Notes: generated by a model from the letters alone, not told the origin. A DNA stretch of 64,000 bases from Allgaiera indica (GCF_900106675.1 NZ_FNOB01000021.1:1-64000); one strand, 5' to 3'; positions 9,331 through 18,858 are shown, counted from the stretch's first letter. A program made the numbers and translations.

Positions 9331-10443
9331 CTATTCCTCTTCGTCCTCGATCAGCGCGATCTCGCCCTGGGCTTCGAGCGCGCGGATCGCGCCGACCAGG
9401 GCGTTCATCGCCTCCTCGCCCTCCTTTTCCTTCACCCGGCCGCGCGCGGTGGCTTCTTCGCGCAGGCCGTTCGCCATGCGCTGCGAGATATTGCCCAGGA
9501 TGAAATCCGCCACCGGCGCCAGTTCGTCGGTCGTGGCGGCGGCCAGCGCGGTGACCAGTTCGGCCTGCTCGATGCCGCGCAACATTTTCGGGACATCGCG
9601 CGGCTCGACCCGCTTGGGGATCTGCACGAAGGTGAAGATCGCGCGGCGCACTTCTTCCGCGAAATCCTTGTCCTCGGCTTCAAGCCCTTCGAGCACCTCG
9701 TCACGGGTCGCCGCGGCCGAGACATTGAGGATCGCGCCAACCCGTTCGACCGGCCCGGCCGAGAACGCCTTGACTGGCTGCTGATCCAGCTGGCAGGCCA
9801 GCGCCTGGCCGATGCGCAGCACGGTCTCGGGGTCGACATTCGCGGTCAGCGACATCGCATAGGCGATGCGCCGCGCCTTGTCCCCCGGCAGGCGGCCCAG
9901 CAGATCGGCGGCCCTGGGTACCGGCAATTTCGAAAGCACCACCGCGCCGACCTCGACCGATTCCTCCGAGATTACCGGCAGCAGTAGCTCGGGCGGCAAG
10001 GGCGTGATCCGTTCCCACGGGTCACTCGACAGCGCCATCCCCGCCCGGCGCCGCAGCCGAAGCGCCGCGCCGTCGCTGATATGGCCGTCAAGCATCGACA
10101 GCGCCCCCTCCAGCCCGCCGGGAAAGGACAGCCCGATCCCCTCGACCGCGCCGAGGAATTCCTCGACCACCGCCAGCAGCGTGCCACGATCGACACTGCG
10201 CATCGTGCCGATCTGTTCGGTCAGAGCGGCCTGCAGATCGACCGACAGGCCCGACAGCGGCAGACTGACCCCTTCGGACAGCAGAAGCCGCACGATCACC
10301 GCCGCCTTCTGCCGGTTCGAAAGCTGCGCCGGCCCGCCAGGGGGCAATGGCAGACCGCCACCGACCGCCGGGGCATCAAGGTTAAGTTGGGCAAGCGCCT
10401 GAGACACCACATCCTCCGATTCCGTTGGCACAGAGGATGGCAT
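9331..10443 (-). CDS. fliG: Flagellar motor switch protein FliG
   Basis: Component of the C-ring that links the flagellar MS-ring to torque generation. The 370-residue protein starts with an acidic, proline-rich leader. It then has LSNRQKAAVIVRLLLSEG, the usual FliG N-terminal opening. The middle domain contains EVGAVVLSKLP and ARRIAYAMSL, and the C-terminal armadillo part has FTFVQIPKRVEPRDVPKML and FILGNISQRMANGLREE. It ends in an acidic tail EDEEE. No other flagellar gene is adjacent; isolated fliG-type genes occur in Rhodobacteraceae. No clear ribosome site precedes the ATG at 10443, so the exact start is less certain than the identity. Confidence 0.9.
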   Translation of the reverse strand: MPSSVPTESEDVVSQALAQLNLDAPAVGGGLPLPPGGPAQLSNRQKAAVIVRLLLSEGVSLPLSGLSVDLQAALTEQIGTMRSVDRGTLLAVVEEFLGAVEGIGLSFPGGLEGALSMLDGHISDGAALRLRRRAGMALSSDPWERITPLPPELLLPVISEESVEVGAVVLSKLPVPRAADLLGRLPGDKARRIAYAMSLTANVDPETVLRIGQALACQLDQQPVKAFSAGPVERVGAILNVSAAATRDEVLEGLEAEDKDFAEEVRRAIFTFVQIPKRVEPRDVPKMLRGIEQAELVTALAAATTDELAPVADFILGNISQRMANGLREEATARGRVKEKEGEEAMNALVGAIRALEAQGEIALIEDEEE

Positions 10444-10465
10444 GCACCGGTTAAGGCCGGCTTAC

Positions 10466-10621
10466 CTAGCTGCCGGTCTTGGGCAGGCAGGAATGGGTGG
10501 CGGCGTCATAGCTTTGGCCCGCCCCGCAGGCGGCGGCCTCATGGCGTTCGCAGGCCATGGCGGGGGCGGCCAGCGCCCCGAATGCGGTGAGGGCCGCAAG
10601 GACAAGCGCGGTAAGCTTCAT
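10466..10621 (-). CDS. Small secreted cysteine-containing protein downstream of purB
   Basis: A 51-residue preprotein. The start is MKLTALVLAALTAFGALA, a clear signal peptide with a likely cleavage after APAMA. The mature part is only about 30 residues and has three cysteines (CERHEAAACGAGQSYD, then HSCLPKTG). GGGAG lies eight bases before the ATG at 10621. It follows purB on the same strand after 134 bp. I have seen similar short signal-peptide proteins beside purB in Rhodobacteraceae, so it may be conserved, but no function is known to me. Export to the periplasm is inferred from the leader. Confidence 0.7.
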   Translation of the reverse strand: MKLTALVLAALTAFGALAAPAMACERHEAAACGAGQSYDAATHSCLPKTGS

Positions 10622-10755
10622 CTTCGGTCTCCCGTCTGTGATGGATCCCGAAAGAGAACACGAAAACGTGAGTCGCCGCAACTTGCCCTGGCCCCTGCCC
10701 CGCCCGGATCGGCGGAGCGGCGCCGACCCGACCCGACCCGGCCCGAAAGGCGGCC

Positions 10756-12063
10756 CTAGCCTTCGCCGAACACCCGCCTGAAGATCGTATCCACATGCTT
10801 GGTGTGATAGCCGAGGTCGAATTTCTCCTCGATCTCGGCCGGGCCGAGCGCCGCGGTCACCTCCGCGTCGGCAAGCAGTTCTTCCTTGAAGTCGCGGCCC
10901 TGTTCCCAGACCTTCATCGCGTTGCGCTGCACCAGCCGATAGGCGTCCTCGCGGCTGACGCCCGCCTGGGTCAGCGCCAGCAGCACCCGCTGGCTCATCA
11001 CCAGGCCTTTGAACTTGTTCATGTTGGCCAGCATGTTGTCGGGATAGATCACCATCTTCTCGATCACGCCCGCCAGCCGGTTCAGCGCGAAATCCAGCGT
11101 CACCGTGGCGTCCGGCCCGATCCCGCGCTCGACCGAGGAATGCGAGATGTCGCGCTCATGCCAAAGCGCCACGTTTTCCAGCGCCGGCACCACCGCCGAG
11201 CGCACCAGGCGGGCAAGGCCCGTCAGGTTCTCGGTCAGCACCGGGTTGCGCTTGTGCGGCATCGCCGACGACCCCTTCTGCCCGGGCGCGAAGAATTCCT
11301 CGCCCTCCAGCACCTCGGTGCGCTGCATGTGGCGGATCTCGGTCGCGATGTTCTCGATCGAGCTGGCGATGACGCCCAGCGTGGCAAAGAACATCGCATG
11401 CCGGTCGCGGGGGATCACCTGGGTGCTGATCGGCTCGGGCCGCAGGCCCATCCGGGCGCAGACATGTTCCTCGACCGCCGGGTCGATATTGGCGAAGGTG
11501 CCGACCGCGCCCGAAATCGCGCCGGTGGCGACCTCCCACCTTGCCTTTTCCAGCCGGTTCTTGTTGCGATCCATCTCGGCGTAGAAACGCGCGAAGGTCA
11601 GGCCCATGGTGGTAGGTTCGGCATGGATGCCGTGGCTGCGCCCGATGCGCACGGTATCCTTGTGCTCATAGGCGCGCGTCTTCAGCGCCGCCAGCACCTT
11701 GTCCAGATCCGCCAGCAGGATGTCGGCGGCGCGCACCAGCTGCACGTTCAGCGTGGTGTCCAGCACGTCCGACGAGGTCATCCCCTGATGCACGAAGCGC
11801 GCCTCGGCGGGGCCGATATGTTCGGCCAGATGGGTCAGGAAGGCGATCACGTCATGCTTGGTCACCGCCTCGATCTCGTCGATGCGGGCCACGTCGAATT
11901 CCACGTCACGCGCTTTCCACACTGCTTCCGCGCTTTCCTTCGGGATCACCCCCAACCGCGCCTGGGCGTCGCAGGCATGGGCCTCGATCTCGTACCAGAT
12001 GCGGAACTTGGTCTCGGGCGACCAGATGGCGACCATCTCGGGGCGGGAATAGCGGGGGATCAT
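10756..12063 (-). CDS. purB: Adenylosuccinate lyase
   Basis: Splits SAICAR to AICAR and adenylosuccinate to AMP, each releasing fumarate, in purine synthesis. The 435-residue length fits the Bacillus-type PurB. The fumarase/aspartase signature GSSAMPHKRNPV carries the flexible catalytic loop, and HQGMTSSDVLDTTLN and GRSHGIHAEPTTMG hold the other active-site histidines. The ATG at 12063 begins MIPRYSRPEMVAIWSPE, the standard family N terminus, with AAAGG seven bases ahead; a longer in-frame extension upstream is not family-like. A DUF6314 gene starts divergently 74 bp away. Confidence 0.97.
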   Translation of the reverse strand: MIPRYSRPEMVAIWSPETKFRIWYEIEAHACDAQARLGVIPKESAEAVWKARDVEFDVARIDEIEAVTKHDVIAFLTHLAEHIGPAEARFVHQGMTSSDVLDTTLNVQLVRAADILLADLDKVLAALKTRAYEHKDTVRIGRSHGIHAEPTTMGLTFARFYAEMDRNKNRLEKARWEVATGAISGAVGTFANIDPAVEEHVCARMGLRPEPISTQVIPRDRHAMFFATLGVIASSIENIATEIRHMQRTEVLEGEEFFAPGQKGSSAMPHKRNPVLTENLTGLARLVRSAVVPALENVALWHERDISHSSVERGIGPDATVTLDFALNRLAGVIEKMVIYPDNMLANMNKFKGLVMSQRVLLALTQAGVSREDAYRLVQRNAMKVWEQGRDFKEELLADAEVTAALGPAEIEEKFDLGYHTKHVDTIFRRVFGEG

Positions 12064-12136
12064 CGGCAAGCCTTTCGTTTGCGGGCGCGCGGCGATATCT
12101 AGACTGCGGGTCGCAAAGGGGCAACAGGGGTTCGGC

Positions 12137-12550
12137 ATGCGCGGGTTGGCGGCGTTCGAGGGCACGTGGCGCATCATTCGGCGGATCGACGACCGCCTGG
12201 ACCGGCAGAGCGGCCGGTTCGAGGGGATCGCGCGGCTGACGCCCTGTGCGGGCGGCCTGCGCTACCGCGAAGAGGGCGTGCTGCGGCTGGGCGCAGCCCC
12301 TGCGATGAACGCCACCCGCAGCTATCTGTGGCGCGCCGAAGGGGCCGCGATCGCGGTCCATTTCGAGGACGATCGGCTGTTTCACCGCTTCGATCCGACC
12401 CTCGCCCACCCCGCCGCCGATCACGCCTGCGATCCCGACAGCTACAACGTGCTTTACGATTTCAGCCTCTGGCCGGAATGGCGCGCGGTCTGGAACGTCA
12501 CCGGCCCGCGCAAGGCCTACCGGATGGAAAGCACCTACCGCCGGGGCTGA
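12137..12550 (+). CDS. DUF6314 family protein
   Basis: A 137-residue protein matching the pattern of the DUF6314 family: FEGTWRIIRRIDDR at the N terminus, then RYREEGVLRL, then the dense motif cluster HFEDDRLFHRFDP, DPDSYNVLYDF, WNVTGPRKAYRMESTY. The conserved His, Asp and Tyr positions and the beta-rich layout suggest a small lipocalin-like barrel, but no function has been assigned. There is no signal peptide. It is divergent from purB and separated from the flavoprotein downstream by 136 bp. Confidence 0.8.
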   Translation: MRGLAAFEGTWRIIRRIDDRLDRQSGRFEGIARLTPCAGGLRYREEGVLRLGAAPAMNATRSYLWRAEGAAIAVHFEDDRLFHRFDPTLAHPAADHACDPDSYNVLYDFSLWPEWRAVWNVTGPRKAYRMESTYRRG

Positions 12551-12686
12551 GGCCCCCGCCCTGGGCGCGCGGCGGCGCCCTCCCCGCCGCCCCGATCCGT
12601 CCCTTCGCGACACGATCTGTCGTTTCCCGACATGAATCGCCCCCCGGCGCCCGACACTCTGACCGCGGACCAGATAGGAGACCCTC

Positions 12687-15104
12687 ATGAAATCCCATGC
12701 CCGAGTCGTGGTGATCGGCGGCGGCGTCGTCGGTTGTTCGGTGCTTTACCACCTGACCAAGCTGGGCTGGTCCGATGTCATGCTGATCGAGCGTTCGGAA
12801 CTGACCTCGGGGTCGACATGGCATGCGGCGGGGGGCTTTCACACGCTGAACGGCGATACCAACATGGCGGCGCTGCAGGGCTACACGATCCGGCTTTACC
12901 GCGAACTCGAAGAGATCACCGGCATGTCCTGCGGGCTGCATCATGTCGGCGGCATCACCCTGGCCGACACGCGCGAACGGTTCGACATGCTCAAGGCCGA
13001 ACGCGCCAAGCACCGCTACATGGGCCTCGACACCCGCATCCTTGGCCCTTCCGAGGTGAAGGAATTCGCCGAGATCGTGAACACCGACGGCATCATCGGC
13101 GCGCTCTACGACCCGCTCGACGGTCATCTCGACCCGTCGGGCACCACCCATGCCTATGCCCGCGCCGCACGGATGGGCGGGGCCGAGATCGTGCAGCGCA
13201 ACCGCGTGCTGGAGACCAACCCCCGCCCCGACGGAAGCTGGGAGGTGGTCACCGAACAGGGCACGGTGATCGCGGAGCACGTGGTCAACGCCGGCGGCCT
13301 CTGGGCGCGCGAGGTGGGGGCGATGGCGGGCGTCTATCTGCCGCTTCTGCCGATGGCGCACCAATATGTCGTGACTGACGACATCCCCGAGATCTACGAA
13401 CGCGGCGCCGAATTTCCCCATGTGATGGATCCGGGCGGCGAAAGCTACCTGCGCCAGGAGGGCCGCGGCCTTTGCATCGGCTTTTACGAAAAGCCCTGCG
13501 AGGGCTGGGCTATTTCCGGCACGCCGTGGGAATTCGGGCATGAGCTGTTGCCCGACAACCTCGACAAGATCGCGGATTCGATCGAATTCGCCTACCGCCG
13601 CTTTCCGGTACTGGAACGCGCGGGCGTCAAGCGGGTGATCCACGGCCCCTTCACCTTCGCGCCCGACGGCAACCCGCTGCTGGGTCCGGTGCCGGGCCTG
13701 CGCAACTACTGGTCCGCCTGCGCGGTGATGGCCGGCTTTTCCCAGGGCGGCGGCATGGGCCTGATGCTGGCGCAATGGATGATAGAGGGCGAGACCGAGC
13801 GCGATCCGCGCGGCTTCGACGTGGCGCGTTTCGGCGGGTGGACGACGCCCGGTTATACCGTGCCCAAGGTGATCGAGAACTATCAGACGCGCTTCTCGGT
13901 GGCCTACCCGAACGAGGAAAAGCCCGCCGCGCGTCCCTTCCGCACCACGCCGATGTACGACATCTTCGATGGCATGAGCGCGGTCTGGGGCCAGCAATAC
14001 GGGCTGGAGGTCGTGAACTACTTCGCCCTGCCGGGCGAGCCGACGTTCGAGACCCCCACCTTCCGCCGCTCCAACGCCTGGGAGGCCACCGCGCAGGAGG
14101 TCCGCGCGGTGCGCGAAGGCGTCGGCATCAACGAATTGCAGAACTTCGGCAAGTATCGCGTCACCGGCCCGAACGCCCGCGCCTGGCTTGACCGGATCAT
14201 GGCCGGACTGATCCCGCGGCCGGGGCGTCTGGCGTTGAACCCGATGCTGTCGCACAGCGGCAAGATCTATGGCGATTTCACCGTCTCCTGCCTGTCCGAG
14301 CAGGAATTCCAACTGACCGCCAGCTATGGCGCGCAGGGCTGGCACATGCGCTGGTTCAACGCCCATCTCGAAGACGGCGTGCAGGTGGAAAATATCTCCG
14401 ACGCGCGCACCGGCTTCACCATCGCGGGCCCCCGTGCGCGCGATCTGCTGGCCCGCGTCGTCCACAACGCCGATGTCGGGCCAGAGGCCTTCCGCTTCAT
14501 GGATATCCGCCGCCTGACCATCGGCATGGCCGATTGCCTGGTGCAGCGTGTCAGCTACACCGGCGACCTGGGGTTCGAGATCTTCTGCGATCACATGTCC
14601 GTCCGTCACCTGTGGTCGGTGCTATGGCAGGCGGGGCAGGACTTCGGCCTCCGCCCCTTCGGAATGCGCGCGATGATGTCGCTCCGGCTCGATCGCTTCT
14701 TCGGCTCCTGGGGGCGCGAGTTCAGCCCCGACTACACGCCGCTTGAGACCGGCCTTGACCGTTTCATCCGCTGGAACAAGGCGGCCGACTGGATCGGCAA
14801 GGCCCCGGCGCTGAAGGAAAAATCCGAAGGCCCCAGACGCCGCCTCGCCAACTTCATCGTCGAGGCAGACGATTCCGACGTGGTGGCATGGGAGCCGATC
14901 TGGCTCGACGGCACGGTGGCGGGCTACTGCACCTCCGGCGGCTACTCGCACCATACCGGCCAATCGGTCGCCATCGGCTTCCTGCCCGCCGACCGCATCC
15001 GCGACGGCTTGCAGATCGAAATCGAAATCCTCGGTGAAAGACGCCCCGCCCGCCTGACCACGCAACCACTGTGGGACCCGGACGCCACCCGGCTGCGCGG
15101 CTGA
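12687..15104 (+). CDS. Dimethylglycine/sarcosine dehydrogenase-like flavoprotein with GcvT folate domain
   Basis: An 805-residue enzyme likely to demethylate dimethylglycine, sarcosine or a related N-methyl compound, passing the one-carbon unit to tetrahydrofolate. Residues 5-370 form the DAO-type FAD domain: VVVIGGGVVGCSVLYHL is the dinucleotide site, and STWHAAGGFHT holds the histidine that in this family binds FAD covalently. A middle FAO_M-like segment follows. The C-terminal half is a GcvT fold (ISDARTGFTIAGPRARDLLA, YTGDLGFEIFCDH, then SGGYSHHTGQSVAIGFLP). AGGAGA precedes the ATG by six bases. With the MttB-like gene it suggests use of methylated amines. Substrate among close paralogues cannot be fixed by sequence reading. 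Confidence 0.85.
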   Translation: MKSHARVVVIGGGVVGCSVLYHLTKLGWSDVMLIERSELTSGSTWHAAGGFHTLNGDTNMAALQGYTIRLYRELEEITGMSCGLHHVGGITLADTRERFDMLKAERAKHRYMGLDTRILGPSEVKEFAEIVNTDGIIGALYDPLDGHLDPSGTTHAYARAARMGGAEIVQRNRVLETNPRPDGSWEVVTEQGTVIAEHVVNAGGLWAREVGAMAGVYLPLLPMAHQYVVTDDIPEIYERGAEFPHVMDPGGESYLRQEGRGLCIGFYEKPCEGWAISGTPWEFGHELLPDNLDKIADSIEFAYRRFPVLERAGVKRVIHGPFTFAPDGNPLLGPVPGLRNYWSACAVMAGFSQGGGMGLMLAQWMIEGETERDPRGFDVARFGGWTTPGYTVPKVIENYQTRFSVAYPNEEKPAARPFRTTPMYDIFDGMSAVWGQQYGLEVVNYFALPGEPTFETPTFRRSNAWEATAQEVRAVREGVGINELQNFGKYRVTGPNARAWLDRIMAGLIPRPGRLALNPMLSHSGKIYGDFTVSCLSEQEFQLTASYGAQGWHMRWFNAHLEDGVQVENISDARTGFTIAGPRARDLLARVVHNADVGPEAFRFMDIRRLTIGMADCLVQRVSYTGDLGFEIFCDHMSVRHLWSVLWQAGQDFGLRPFGMRAMMSLRLDRFFGSWGREFSPDYTPLETGLDRFIRWNKAADWIGKAPALKEKSEGPRRRLANFIVEADDSDVVAWEPIWLDGTVAGYCTSGGYSHHTGQSVAIGFLPADRIRDGLQIEIEILGERRPARLTTQPLWDPDATRLRG

Positions 15105-15108
15105 CCCC

Positions 15109-15165
15109 TTTCATTGTTCCCCAAATACGCCGGGGGGTCCGGGGGGCTGGCCCCCCGACCCGCCC
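15109..15165 (+). repeat. Copy A of the CTTCATCTTGG..AAATACTC intergenic element
   Basis: TTTCATTGTTCCCCAAATAC is followed by a GC hairpin made of runs GGGGGG and CCCCCC. It lies just after the stop of the dimethylglycine-dehydrogenase-like gene. It is the most diverged of the copies here and shares the hairpin arm layout of the copy at 24181-24235. Confidence 0.7.
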
Positions 15166-15209
15166 AAACATCGCTTGCGCACCCGGCGAACCCCGCCCAT
15201 GATCGCACC

Positions 15210-15821
15210 ATGAGCGACCTCACCCTCCTGATCCCAGCCGCGGGCGATGCCCGCCGGATGCGCGGCACCGACAAGCTGACGCAAGAGGCCGGCGGCCTGC
15301 CGCTGCTTCACCGCCAGGCCAGCGCCGCGCTGGCGACCGGGCAGCAGGTGGTCGTCACGCTGCCGCCCTCGGGCCATCCGCATCATGCCGGACGCCTGGC
15401 CGCGCTGGCAGGCCTTCCGGTGGTGATCGAGGAAGTCCCCGACGCGGCGTCAGGCCTGGCGGCCTCGTTGCGCCGGGGCCTGCTGCCGATCGGGGAGGAA
15501 ACGCTGGGCCTGATGATCCTGTTGCCCGATCTGCCCGACCTGGTCGAGACCGATCTGGAAGCGCTGATCGCGTCCTTCCTGGAACAGCCCGACCACATCC
15601 TGCGCGCCACCACGCAAGACGGCCGGCCCGGCCATCCGGTGATCCTGCCGCGCCGGCTGTTCGGGCAATTGGCGCGGCTGAAGGGCGATACCGGCGCGCG
15701 CGCGATCGTCGCGGCCGAAGCCCAGGCCGGGCGGGTGCGCCACCTGGCCCTGGCCGGGGACCGCGCGCTGACGGATCTCGACACCCCCGAGGCCTGGGCG
15801 GCCTGGCGCGCGCGTCAGTAG
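15210..15821 (+). CDS. MobA-like nucleotidyltransferase (molybdenum cofactor cytidylyl/guanylyl type)
   Basis: A 203-residue NTP transferase with the N-terminal nucleotide loop LIPAAGDARRMRGTDKL (a variant of LAAGxSxRMGxxK). It also has LPDLPDL, where the family usually has DxP binding metal, and RPGHPVILPRRLF, the conserved substrate region. The closest pattern is MocA/MobA-type enzymes that add CMP or GMP to the molybdenum cofactor; MurNAc- or CTP-linked relatives are possible. The GDARR form of the loop is slightly unusual. No molybdoenzyme gene lies next to it; moaA is 40 kb away. The ATG at 15210 gives the family N terminus. Confidence 0.75.
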   Translation: MSDLTLLIPAAGDARRMRGTDKLTQEAGGLPLLHRQASAALATGQQVVVTLPPSGHPHHAGRLAALAGLPVVIEEVPDAASGLAASLRRGLLPIGEETLGLMILLPDLPDLVETDLEALIASFLEQPDHILRATTQDGRPGHPVILPRRLFGQLARLKGDTGARAIVAAEAQAGRVRHLALAGDRALTDLDTPEAWAAWRARQ

Positions 15822-15930
15822 GCCGAGCCCCCGGGGAACCGCGGCGCGTTCCCTGTCCCGGCCCGAGGCTACCGCGCCCCTTGGCCCGCCCGGCGCGCGC
15901 GGATCCGCCCCCCCCCCGAAACGCCGAAAC

Positions 15931-15954
15931 GGCGAACCGCCCCCACGGTTCGCC
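15931..15954. terminator. Hairpin between convergent genes
   Basis: GGCGAACCG and CGGTTCGCC form a perfect 9-bp stem with a 6-base C-rich loop. It sits about 90 bp past the end of the RTX-Hint gene and about 110 bp past the nucleotidyltransferase. Neither side has a clear T-run, so a transcription terminator is plausible but not proven. Confidence 0.4.
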
Positions 15955-16040
15955 ATAACGGCTCTAGCCTCACGATTGTCCCACCATTCATGGGCGAGCC
16001 GGGACGCCGGGCTGATCAGGCCCGGCATCCGCTGCGTCCG

Positions 16041-17876
16041 TCACGGCCCCAGCAGCGCCGCCTCATGGCGCTTCAGCGTCTTGCGCGCGGCACCGTAGCC
16101 TTCAACCCCCTGGGCGGTTTTCAGTTCGGGGAACAGCTCGAAAATCTCCGAGCGCTGCGAATTGTCCATCCCCTTCAGGGTGACGTCGCCGGGTTGGAAG
16201 CTTTCGGTCCAGGCGCCGTTCGACAGCACCACTTCGTGACGGTCGAACATGAAGTGGATATAGGTCGTGCTCAGGCTTTCGACCGCATGGATGCCGCGGT
16301 TGTTGACCACATGCTTGGCGGCCACCAGAACCTCGTGCTCGTCGAAGTAAAGCGCGGTGCGCTCGTTGGCCACCAGCAGGCGGTGATTGGGCGAGACCAT
16401 CATGTCGCGCTCGGGCAGGCTGTCGCCCAACGAGCCGGCGCGCACCAGGATCGGCTGCAGATGCTTGTTGGCGCGCAATTCCTTGCCATCCAGCTTGCGG
16501 CGGCCGACCCAGCGGATTTCCTGAATGCCGTTGTCGCGGGTAATCACCTTGTCGCCGTGAACCAGCGATTCCACCGGAACCTCTCCGCGTGGGGTGGCGA
16601 TCAGCGTGCCCGGGGTGAAGCAGGGGACGCAGTTCTCGATATTCTTGAAGGTCAGATGGCCGGTGACCTCACTCTTGTGGCTGCCGGGCTTGTAGAAGGT
16701 GACGGTGCCGTTCTCGGGGTTGTTCGGATCGTAATCGACCGATAGCGGGCCGGAGCCACTTAGATCCAGCGTGTCGTAATCGTTGCCGCCCTCGCCGCCG
16801 TCGATGAACATGTCGCCGTGATCCTCCGACGACGGCGCGGCGCCGACATCGAAAGTGTCGCGATCGTCGCCGCCGTAGGCATGCACCGGGGCGCCGCTGT
16901 CCAGCTTGAACGTATCGTTGCCGCCGTCGCCCGAGACCGTCGCCGAACCGTCGCCGGCGTCGATCAGCGTATCGTTGCCGCTGCCGCCATGGACGGTGTC
17001 ATTGTCGTCGAAGGCGATGGTGTCGTTGCCCGCCCCGCCCGAGACGCTGTCGCCCGTCGGTTCGGTGTCGCAGGCGCCTTCGGGATCGACCGCGTTGATC
17101 GAGTCGTCGCCGCTGCCGCCGTCCAGCGTATCCGCCCCGGGACCGCCGTCCAGCGTGTCGTTGCCGTCGCCGCCGACCAGCGTGTCGTTGCCGGTGCCAC
17201 CGTCCAGCGAATCGTCGCCGGTGCCGCCCTCGAGCGAGTCATTGCCCGCCCCGCCATGGAGCGTGTCGTTCTGCGCCTCGCCCAGCAGCGTGTCGTTGCC
17301 GTCCTGCCCGTAGAGCACGTCATTGCCGTTTTCGCCGTGGACGATGTCGTTGCCCTGACCGGCATAGACGGTGTCGTCGCCGTAGCCGGCATTGACGAAA
17401 TCGTCCTGCGACGTGGTGGCGCTGGGCAGGATGGCGTCGTTGTGATCGATCCGGTCGCCATCCGGGTCGCCGGTGTAATTATAGTCGATCACATCGTTGC
17501 CCGAGGTGCCGGAAACGATACCGTCGGGCGTGGGCGCCGGGTTGTTGGAGTCAGGCGGGCAATCTTCGCCCGAATGGTCGTCCGACTTGCTTTCGCCGTG
17601 GCCGTCGTCGTGGCTTTCGCCGTAGGTGCCGTCGTGGCTTTCGCCGTGGCCGTCGTGGCTTTCACCGTAGCTGTCGTCGTGGCTTTCGCCGTGGCTGTCG
17701 TGGCTTTCGCCGTGGCCGTCGTGGCTTTCGCCGTGGCCGTCGTGGCTTTCGCCGTAGGTGCCGTCGTGGCTTTTGCCGTGGCCGTCGTCGTGGCTTTTGC
17801 CGTGGCCGTCGTCGTGGCTTTTGCCGTAGCTGTCTTCGCGGTGGCCGTCGTTGTCGTCTTCGTACCGATCCGTCAT
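16041..17876 (-). CDS. RTX repeat protein with N-terminal His/Asp/Ser repeats and C-terminal Hint domain
   Basis: A 611-residue acidic protein. Residues 14-95 are about ten degenerate 7-8 residue units of the type GHGESHD or GTYGESHD, very rich in His, Asp, Ser and Gly. Residues 120-400 carry calcium-binding RTX nonapeptides ([20 protein letters not shown] and similar). Residues 417-560 are a Hint domain: [20 protein letters not shown] with Cys419 as the splice-type nucleophile, SPNHRLLV with the block-B histidine, and a late [11 protein letters not shown]. There is no N-terminal signal peptide, so type I secretion is the likely route; no secretion genes are nearby. RTX-Hint proteins are common in Rhodobacteraceae, but the N-terminal repeat block is unusual and suggests metal binding. 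Confidence 0.85.
   Translation of the reverse strand: MTDRYEDDNDGHREDSYGKSHDDGHGKSHDDGHGKSHDGTYGESHDGHGESHDGHGESHDSHGESHDDSYGESHDGHGESHDGTYGESHDDGHGESKSDDHSGEDCPPDSNNPAPTPDGIVSGTSGNDVIDYNYTGDPDGDRIDHNDAILPSATTSQDDFVNAGYGDDTVYAGQGNDIVHGENGNDVLYGQDGNDTLLGEAQNDTLHGGAGNDSLEGGTGDDSLDGGTGNDTLVGGDGNDTLDGGPGADTLDGGSGDDSINAVDPEGACDTEPTGDSVSGGAGNDTIAFDDNDTVHGGSGNDTLIDAGDGSATVSGDGGNDTFKLDSGAPVHAYGGDDRDTFDVGAAPSSEDHGDMFIDGGEGGNDYDTLDLSGSGPLSVDYDPNNPENGTVTFYKPGSHKSEVTGHLTFKNIENCVPCFTPGTLIATPRGEVPVESLVHGDKVITRDNGIQEIRWVGRRKLDGKELRANKHLQPILVRAGSLGDSLPERDMMVSPNHRLLVANERTALYFDEHEVLVAAKHVVNNRGIHAVESLSTTYIHFMFDRHEVVLSNGAWTESFQPGDVTLKGMDNSQRSEIFELFPELKTAQGVEGYGAARKTLKRHEAALLGP
17592..17837 (-). repeat. Imperfect DNA tandem repeat coding for GHGESHD units
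   Basis: The minus strand repeats a 21-24 base unit related to GGCCACGGCGAAAGCCACGA about ten times. It encodes the His/Asp/Ser units at the N terminus of the RTX-Hint protein. Unit length varies by whole codons, so the frame is preserved. Such arrays can expand or contract by slippage. Confidence 0.85.
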
Positions 17877-18733
17877 AGTCCCAAGCTCCCAATACGCCCG
17901 GTCCGGCCTCTTGCGAGATGGACCACCTCAACCCTTCCGTCGCCGGCCCTACCCGTGGGTCCCTATGCGACAGTGCCGTCCCCGCGACGGCGGAAGCCGA
18001 GCCTGATCGTGTTGGCGAATATCGAAATCCGGGGCGCAACCCAAAGAACACGCCAGATCGGCATGTTAGCCCTCATGGACGGTCATTTGAGATTGGACCC
18101 GTCCTGGCAGCTCACGCATACTCGATTTCGATACCCTTTCGGTACCACACCACTTACAGGCCGCCCCCACGGCCAAGATGTCCCCAGTCGGACAAGAATG
18201 TATTTACCGTTTGCTGAGGGCCGAACAAAGGGAAAAATGGCGCAACCGTGGCGCAACAAGGGCGCCGCGGCGGCCAATTTGGGCAAGGAAACCAGCCTAC
18301 GAGGACCACTTCAGGCTGCCGATTGTTGCCTGCTCGACATCAACACGCGAGTGAACGAAGGGCGTATGTGGCCGCTGATTTCGCAAAATAATCCTGCATT
18401 TTCACAAGAATGTGTGCGCTCAACGACTGCCGGCCGGTGTGCCTGCCCGCGGCAAGGCGACAAGCGTTTGTTTCCCAGCCTCTCCCAATGCGTGACGACA
18501 ATATGGCGCGATATCGTGCGACAAATTTGCGCAAATAAGGCGAAACTGCGGCACCACACAATTCAGCTAGACGCGCCAATATTTTGAAAACTCTACTATT
18601 GTTGAAACCTTTCGCCACGGCCGCTCCGAATCATCCAAGCGCCGGGGCACGAGGGGCCGGCCAGATTCCGCCAAATGAACCGGCTTCTGGGTGTTACAAT
18701 GCGCCTCGGCGCAGCGCTTATCCTGGGGGGGCT
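17877..18733. other. Gene-free, lower-GC stretch between the RTX-Hint gene and tRNA-Leu
   Basis: About 860 bp with clearly more A and T than the flanking genes, especially 18040-18600. I found no frame with family-like sequence, no second tRNA and no obvious inverted repeats of an insertion element. It must contain the promoter of the RTX-Hint gene at its left end. It lies on the 3' side of tRNA-Leu, the side where integrases act, but I could not find a duplicated tRNA end inside the window. Confidence 0.55.
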
Positions 18734-18817
18734 TGGTGCCCGAGGTCGGATTCGAACCGACATGCCTTGCGGCGGCGGATTTTGAATCCGCTGCGTCTAC
18801 CATTCCGCCACTCGGGC
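18734..18817 (-). tRNA. tRNA-Leu (anticodon CAA)
   Basis: The minus strand gives acceptor arm GCCCGAG paired with CTCGGGC followed by ACCA, so CCA is encoded. The D arm region is TGGCGGAATGGTAGACGC. The anticodon stem GCGGA/TCCGC has loop TTCAAAA (anticodon CAA). A long variable arm and the T loop GGTTCGAATCC follow. The long variable arm and the CAA anticodon define leucine, reading UUG codons. Confidence 0.96.
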
Positions 18818-18858
18818 CCCTTGGGCGGAAATAGCCTTGCCTCGGCGTCGCGTCAATC

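Noticed and set aside
12498-14609. Long minus-strand frame (703 codons) opposite the dimethylglycine-dehydrogenase-like gene
   Set aside because: Shadow of a gene with clear FAD and GcvT motifs; no family-like sequence on the minus strand.
16818-18587. Plus-strand frame (589 codons) rich in Val and Ala opposite the RTX-Hint gene
   Set aside because: Its VVAFAVAVV repeats are the mirror of the GHGESHD-coding DNA repeat, not membrane helices.
18083-18618. Several short frames in the low-GC stretch beside tRNA-Leu
   Set aside because: They overlap one another in different frames, lack ribosome sites and show no recognisable domains.
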